The notes beneath the pieces are model-generated. The model was not told where the DNA came from, ran no database searches, and worked only from the letters and a program-made list of their open reading frames with translations. Below, one piece after another: positions 57,720 to 64,000 of a stretch of 64,000 bases of DNA. The DNA comes from Cloeon dipterum (taxonomy: Eukaryota > Arthropoda > Insecta > Ephemeroptera > Baetidae), in contig NC_088786.1 in NCBI RefSeq assembly GCF_949628265.1, positions 42,739,681 through 42,803,680 on the forward strand, given 5' to 3'. Every line of letters begins with the position of its first letter. Position 1 is the stretch's first letter. A program made the position numbers and the translations under genes.

Positions 57720-60570
57720 TCTTCCCGGATTAAATATTCACCAAATCCGCCAATTTTAGCTTGAAATCCGGTCAATGGACGCCTCTCGGTGCGAAATAAA
57801 GTGTCTTGAAGCCTATAATACTCGATCCAGCCCGTAGGTGAATTAAGAAAATTTGTCTTCTTGCTCGAAATTCGGGAGCTGCGGGCGTTCACGGGGGTAG
57901 AATTTGTGAATAAATTTCCTACCGAGTCTGAGAAGGTTTTGCTTTTCTACCCTACATACGGCCCATATCAGCAGCGCAGCGTTATTACTTTTTTAAGGCG
58001 GAAAAACGCGGTTTGGACGCACCAAGTTTTTGCGGCGCCCGTACGGGCCCGCCGGCACACCGCTCGCTCTCATTCAAAAGTGCACACACACAATGTGCTG
58101 CCTTTGCACGGTATTAGCGCCGCAGATAGTCGGGGTGAAAGGCTAAAGAATTGGATAAAATCGAAACTCCCCTTGAGAATAACCATCCCTCCACTCTAAC
58201 ATTAGATTAAAGAGATTTCGAGATTAATTTCAAATTCCAAAAATTAATTTGGCCTATTTTAAGGCTTTCCTGACAAAAGTTTTACTCGTGCGGCCACCTC
58301 AGGGCTGAAGGAAGGAGAGACTTTTAAAAATAAGGATAACATGGAAAATCATTTACTTTAATTTTAATTCTGCCACAATTAGTGCCCTATCCTCTTTTAA
58401 TTGACGAAAAATAATGCGAAACCGAGTTTGAAAATTATGTGGCTCAAAGACGAATTATGGCGATTTTTTTCCAAAAATTTTTCCACTCTCAACATCAACG
58501 AGCAGCGTAAACGGGCACTCCTGGCAAATTTCTTTCTCTTTTAGCCACTGAATCACATCGGGGGAGTTAAAATAAACCCAAATTTCGAGTTTCATCTTTG
58601 AGGCTTTGCTAAAATTAATTTTTGAGTTTTTTTCGGTTTTGCGCTCGTGGAGATTTGAAAATGGTTTTATTTTTGTTGAAATTCGGCCGCTAATCCGATC
58701 TTCAACCAAGATCCCTCGTCGGACAGGTCTTTGATGGGGCTTCGACCTGGCATACCGTGACGACCTTTTTCAGGGTACCCCGACCTTAAAACCGCACCCA
58801 GGCCGGTTTTTGATGCATTTTCAGCGATTTCGAGCGAAAAAATTAGTGGATGCTGCCCTTCAACGATTTCGTCAGGTCACACCACCTGAGCTCAGGGCTC
58901 AACGCGTGTCGACGGTCAGGTCAGTTGCCCGCAGGGCGGAAGGCGCCTGAAGGACCGCGCGTGCAGCCTTGTTAAATGCCTTATTAAATATTTAACTCAA
59001 ATATGAACAATTTTACAATTTTGCAGTTGTGTCGGATCTTGCATGATCACATTTATGAAACATCAAAAGCGGCCGAAGATAAAATGCTCGCGTCTGCAGG
59101 AAATCCGATAATTTTGGATGCCATTTTCACCAATTTCACGCAAGAGATTATAAATTTTGGTCCTCCTTCCTCACTTCTTTTAAATTAACAGCTTTTTTAT
59201 TAACATTTTAGCTCTCATCGTGATTTTCCAAAATTGCTGACTTTTTAGCGTGAAATTTTTCCAGTGGCACCTTTTCGCGCGTTGCAAAATTGGCGAACCC
59301 TGGATATGGGCGGGGGGATGATAACGAACTAAATAATGATGATTCAGGAACCAATTAAGGATTTTAGATCATTTTTGCCCTGGTGTTGCGGCTTTTTTGA
59401 TCGAAAAATTGAGCCCGCCGCCGCGAGCGAGTGTGTGAATCGTGAATTTAACAGCGACAGAGCCTTATCAAAATTTGAACGACTCGCATCGCACACACAA
59501 CTGCGACTACTAAAGACCCGCTTTTTCTTGGCTCTCGGGAGAGAATAATTTCACAGTGTTTTTGTTTCAGGGTGAAAAACAGCGAGCAAACATCGGATTT
59601 TTAAATTTCGCCTAGTTTCAACTTTGAAATTTAAAAACAAACAAATCATAAAAAATATTTTTCATTTTCACGCTGGAAAAAGTGTCTCAATATTTTTAAA
59701 TACAATTTTTTGCTTCTTTTAATTTTTTTAATCATAAAACTTACTTGTCAGATGGACTACATAATAGAAAAATGTTTCTCAAAAATTGTCAGAGGAGGTG
59801 GAGGAAAAACTGGCATGGCCGCCGCCGCACAAGCTGCGATAGCGTGCGTGTCACACACGCATAACACGCTGCTTTTTGTCACTGGCTCTTCCAGCAGAAT
59901 AAAATAAAGATTTTCGCGGTCTATTTAATCTCGGGATGTGGTTTTTTCAGCGATCGCTCGTCACATTCACATCTTCAGCGTGTTCCTCTGCGTCAAAATC
60001 TTCACACGCAAAAGAAATCGATATTTTATGGTGTCTGAATAATTAATTAGGACAAAAAGTTGCAAGAGTTTTCGACATTTTCTATACTTTTTATAGTTTT
60101 CAATAATGTTTTCCTAGCATTCCACACCTTTATTAATTATCTCATGACTATATACTTGGATAAAAAATTAATTTTATTATTTAAAACCCTCGGCGAATGC
60201 AGAGCCAAGAGATTTTCGACCTTGGCCCATCGCAATAATTTCCCTATTAAATTAATTAACAATCTTTTTAATTATAAATAAAAAAATGTGGTTGGACAAA
60301 GGATTCATCGGCGCGGAACCGTCCATGCTGGTCAGCAAACAAATATGTTTTGGTTTTCGAATGATGCTCCTAAATCCGCGGCAAAATCAAATTTCGCCAT
60401 TAAAACCATCAACTTGTTGATTAATTAATTTTTTTATCCAAATTGAAGCGTAGAATTGTGTCAGAGGGTCAAGTGCACGGCACGAAAGGGACGCCGTATC
60501 GCACGAAACAGCTCGCGGTCGCTGTTCGTGGCAATCAAAATTACCAAGCGCTGAATGCGGGCCGTGCACT
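57720..60570 (+). repeat. Large repeat unit U, rearranged copy 3
   Basis: Contains the AAATCCGGTC-type block (57720-57850), a CGGAAAAACGCGGTTTGGAC block (58000), K-like sequence in forward orientation (58370-58960), sequence shared with 50700-50960 (58920-59170), the block with GCATGGCCGCCGCC (59810) and an R2 copy (60180-60570). It is more diverged than copies 1 and 2. No gene is seen. Confidence 0.5.
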
Positions 60571-60645
60571 CACAAAATTTGTACTTCAGAATTTCGTCAG
60601 TTTGTCGTAATTAGCTCTTTTCCTCTGCTGAGATTTCCGCACTCC

Positions 60646-61499
60646 TGTGAGGCGTTAATTATTCAATTATAACGCCCCTGACTTACTTTCGCTGGTCGCC
60701 GTGCTCGCGGTGCATTCCTCGTCTCGCTGAGTAGGCGGATGCCTTCCGCCGGTCAGCGCCCTTCTTCTTCACCGCTCGGACACTCCGCTACGCTGCCGCA
60801 TCACCTGTGCTCCGCAAACTTAACTCTACCCTTCTAACCTGCCTACCCTTAATCTAAGCCCTAACAACTCGCCCGGGGAAGACCCGTGAGGGAGGGAAAC
60901 GACAAACATTGGGAACAACCACGTACCTTTATTTTCGCAAACATGATGATAATACACGATGAGGTCGCGTCAGGAGAGAGAGAGAGGACCACGGGATGGA
61001 TTTCCAAACGGATCTCTTGATGATGACTTCTCCTGGGCTCCAGACACCAACAGTTTCTAATCCTTCACTCGGTAGCACTTCACTTCACTCAACTGCACCC
61101 TCGGCCGCACCCGACCGAACTGTCCTTTTCGTCCGTCCTTTTTCCACGTCGTCACCCCGTTTCTCTCTCTCCTTCCACGCCTCTACTAATTGCAAGCACA
61201 TGCTTTCACACATAGACATAATATTGATACATTGTTTCTCTTTTTATTTCTCGACCCAAGCCATTCCGTTTTAATTACCCAACTTGGGTCCGCACACAAG
61301 CAATGCTTTTCTACATTTCCAGCTAACTCGTTAATTTTATGTTTTCGCCAGCTCGTTCAGTTTTATGCATTATCGACTGTTTTTAAGCGATTGTTTTCGT
61401 TTCGACACTTCACGCCTCGCCGGCGTGAACGTTTTAATGATCTGCTGGCGCCAACTAACGACTGATCACGTGACCGAATTCTCCAGAATTCCGGTCACA
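60646..61499. mobile_element. Solo LTR of an LTR retroelement (fossil)
   Basis: An 854-bp insertion that starts TGTGAGGCG and ends GGTCACA (TG...CA ends), flanked on both sides by the same five bases, ACTCC (60641-60645 and 61500-61504). A 5-bp duplication and TG/CA ends are the marks of an LTR-element insertion. No internal region is present, as after recombination between two LTRs. Family not determined (5 bp fits Bel/Pao or Copia, and some Gypsy). The intact target duplication suggests a fairly young insertion. Confidence 0.7.
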
Positions 61500-61504
61500 A
61501 CTCC

Positions 61505-63747
61505 GTTAGCGTGTTGTCTCGGCGAACGCTAACCGAATCTCGAGTTTCAAGGCCGCTAGGGACCTCGCGCACGGTCAAAACGAAGCCGTGTGTGTTATTC
61601 TTAGGGGAGTTTCGACTTTATTAACTTTTTTACCCTTTTACCCTGATTATCTGAGCACTTTGTACGCGAAAAATTCTAATTAGCAATGAATGTAAGTGCA
61701 GGCGCATCGCTGGGCCCATTAAATTAATAATTAAATATTTAAATCGCGTTTTTCTGCATTTAAAAAATCGTAGCTCTGCTCCAATGGGTCGTACAGGACG
61801 AAATCAATGTTGGCTAGAATCGCCATTAAATTCTGCGTAAATCTGGAACCATTGCCGCCTCCGCGGTTACCTCCGGCACTTGCAACTCCCCCAAAAATCC
61901 GACAAAAAAAGAAGCCAACTTTTGTTTAATATTTTTCTCAATTGTCCTGTTGGCCGGATCGAGATTTTGACTGCAGGAAACACCATTCGGCACCTCCCCG
62001 CATTGACTGGCTGCGTTTCGGGCCGAAATTCACGTTTTTCGCCATAGTTTTTACACGGGAAGATAAAGGAAGCGTTTTACTATGAAAAAATGGCTGGGAC
62101 GCCGACAAACTTTTGGTTAAGGGAAAAGGAAAAAGGAAGGGAAAGCTCCTTAGCTGCGCAAAAGTGTGAACTGATCCTCTTTTATATAGTTTAAGTTGGA
62201 GGCGTGAAATAAAATGAGGAAAGTAGAAAACACCGCACGTTCATTCTGATAAAACCTTGAAACTATGCAACCGGTTCGACTTGTTTGCGGCGCAGGTTGC
62301 ATGCGTTTTCTTTTTCTGAGCGCCTTTGGATAATATTGAGAGAGAGAGATCTCGATTTCAACGCATGGTAAAGAGAACGTATGCAACTCGCTAAGCAATA
62401 ACTCAACGCCGGTTGCAGAAATCCACTCGCAGCAGGCGCTGGTTTTCAAAGGAATATTAATTACGTATTTTACTAGAATAAAAGTTCTCAATGTTGGAAT
62501 CGGAGCAAATGCTCACATTTGACTCTCTTGCGTTGCAATGACGAGCGCTCGCCAGCACTCTTTTAAAATTAATAGGAAACTGGCGTGCGATGGCAAAATT
62601 GGCAAACACGTAGCCGCGTGTGAAATAATTTATTTATTTTCGCATAAAAAAGCGAGATGAAAAATATTGTTTTATCGCCCGGAGACAATTGTCATTTAGT
62701 TTTCCAGTCAAGGTTTGTTTTTATAATCAAGGCTTATTTGATTAAAATGAAAAAAAAAAGATAAGGAAATGTTTGCAAATGAAGTAATTCAGAGAAAAGG
62801 CAGAGTTGTGCGTGCGACGCGGCGAGCAGATAAGCGACTTTTCCGCTTTTGGCTCGGCGTGCAGGTAATTTACATTGAGTTATCAAAGCTATTGTCAGCG
62901 ACCGCCAGAGAGGTGTGAAATTGGCCTCTAATCGCACCTTCCTTATAAAAACATTTTATTTTAAGAAAAAAAGCTTAAATATTTGTCAAAAATATGTTTT
63001 AGAAATTATTTAATTATTCATTGTAGTTCGTCGGCTCATTTCTTTCTTTTCACACGAAAATTTATAAATGTACAGCGCATCAAATATCCTTTTTAATATG
63101 TTTGGAAAAAAACACTGTGTAATCCTGATTTTTGCGATCAGATGTAAAGTTATACACATTGTGAAACACTGTAATTTAAATTTATGATAGTTTTTTGGAG
63201 CAGAAGATGGTTTCCTAATTGCCTACTGCCTAAATGATATTGATCAAATTTTCAAAGTAAAAGAGGAATTATTCGAAGACGAAGAATAGTTGGAATACCT
63301 GTTTCATGTAAATGTGAGTACGACATCGAAAAAGAGAATTTTTCTCGCTTTTAAAATTCTCGAGCACTAACGTCAAGATTTCCTTTTCACTTATTGTCAC
63401 TGACTCTAGAGTCAGCTGTTTTTAATAAAGTGGTTGCAGCAACAAAGAGCATACCAAAATACGATTCGGTTTCTCGAGGCTTTAGTTGAAAAAAAATAAA
63501 TTAGTTGAGAAAATTTGTTGTTTTTATAAATATGTTATTGAATTCCTATTGTTGATTATCTATATAAGACAAATAATACCATTTGTTGGTATTGTAGATG
63601 TTTAAATGCAGTGTGTATCAAATGAAATCAGTTTGTCTGCTTTCCACAGTCATAATTTAATCTTAAAGGGTTAAATTCTACATTTCCTTGGCACAAATTC
63701 CAGTTCTATTGCGATTTGCCAAAATTGGATTATGGTTCAATTTAAAC
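61505..63747. other. Repeat-derived and AT-rich intergenic DNA
   Basis: Bases 61600-61850 match the GGGAGTTTCG and CAATGGGTCGTA blocks of unit U. Bases 62395-62480 carry the GCCGGTTGCA motif seen at 34.8 and 43.1 kb. From 62950 the sequence is plain AT-rich. No gene is seen. Confidence 0.45.
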
Positions 63748-64000
63748 TCATTTAATTGTGGCTTTATATTGTCTTCCTATCTCGCTAACCAGATGGTCCG
63801 GGTTTTTTGTAATGTGACGATGCTTTTCCTTGTACGCCATGGTTACTTCGCACTCGCGGCATTCCCACTTTTCAACGTGGATGTTATATACGTGTTTTTT
63901 CAGCCGTTGCTCCGTTGAAAATAACTTTGGACAAAACTCGCATTTTTTTAGCTCAGCTGGAAAATGCTTTCCTATGATGTGTTTTTTTAAATCGTCCTTT
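63748..64000 (-). CDS. 3' end of a C2H2 zinc-finger gene (runs off the window)
   Basis: On the minus strand an open frame enters at the window edge and ends at TGA (63748-63750). It reads CEFCPKLFSTEQRLKKHVYN then IH, a full C2H2 finger (C-X2-C-X12-H-X4-H), followed by WECRECEVTMAYKEKHRH, a shorter degenerate finger, and a Lys-rich tail. The residues before the full finger (KDDLKKHIIGKH) look like the end of another finger. Probably a DNA-binding transcription regulator; the upstream part is not in the window. No start codon is visible, so it is partial at the 5' end. Confidence 0.75.
   Translation of the reverse strand, partial: KDDLKKHIIGKHFPAELKKCEFCPKLFSTEQRLKKHVYNIHVEKWECRECEVTMAYKEKHRHITKNPDHLVSEIGRQYKATIK

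Noticed and set aside
1-64000. CRISPR arrays, tRNA or rRNA genes, bacterial operons
   Set aside because: None seen. Introns, TATA/AATAAA signals and retroelement remains show nuclear animal DNA. The recurring GCCGGTTGCAT motif is dispersed, not an array.

Overview
The window is arthropod DNA, almost certainly from an insect. Genes carry many short GT-AG introns, the background is AT-rich, and the DNA between genes is a patchwork of dispersed repeats, foldback elements, LINE tails and one solo LTR. The insect call rests on the classic six-cysteine odorant-binding-protein (OBP) signature in five genes; six-cysteine OBPs are a hexapod family. A large OBP expansion is known in mayflies, which would fit, but the species is inferred and not shown.

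Region 1 (about 2-34 kb) is a cluster of five related genes, reassembled here exon by exon. Genes A (minus, 2192-7683) and B (plus, 20170-24867) are near-copies on the arms of a large inverted duplication. Gene C (plus, 11139-17206) lies in the spacer. Gene D (plus, 27180-29138) lacks its 5' half, and gene E (minus, 29944-33974) is a more divergent complete relative. The complete members encode secreted proteins of about 800-1,080 residues: signal peptide, basic Cys-Cys module, Ser/Thr-rich mucin-like linker, two or three C-type lectin-like domains (CTLDs), one OBP-like domain with all six cysteines at canonical spacing, then a last CTLD. This lectin-OBP chimera is the main candidate for an undescribed system. 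In each protein the CTLDs are encoded by exon quartets with a repeated intron-phase pattern. One CTLD (the second) keeps a QPD sugar-binding motif.

Region 2 (about 34-57.5 kb) holds two 6-exon genes, F (minus, 44162-45322) and G (minus, 55831-57218). They look like secreted trypsin-fold proteins without the catalytic residues, and first-exon relics of the same family lie at 25.2 kb and 35 kb. F and G sit inside a direct segmental duplication (35.4-38.9 kb matches 52.0-55.6 kb). Around them are several copies, in both orientations, of a 1.5-2.5 kb complex repeat that carries GC-rich exon-like pieces.

Region 3 (57.5-64 kb) is repeat-rich, with a solo LTR flanked by 5-bp duplications (60646-61499). 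The last 250 bases are the 3' end of a C2H2 zinc-finger gene on the minus strand that runs off the window. A stray exon of a mitochondrial intermediate peptidase-like gene lies at 26.8 kb.

The lectin-OBP genes and F/G all appear to be secreted and could act at an external or haemolymph surface (ligand capture, sensing or immunity); that is inference. All splice models come from reading frame, intron phase and comparison among the copies, without transcripts or database searches.
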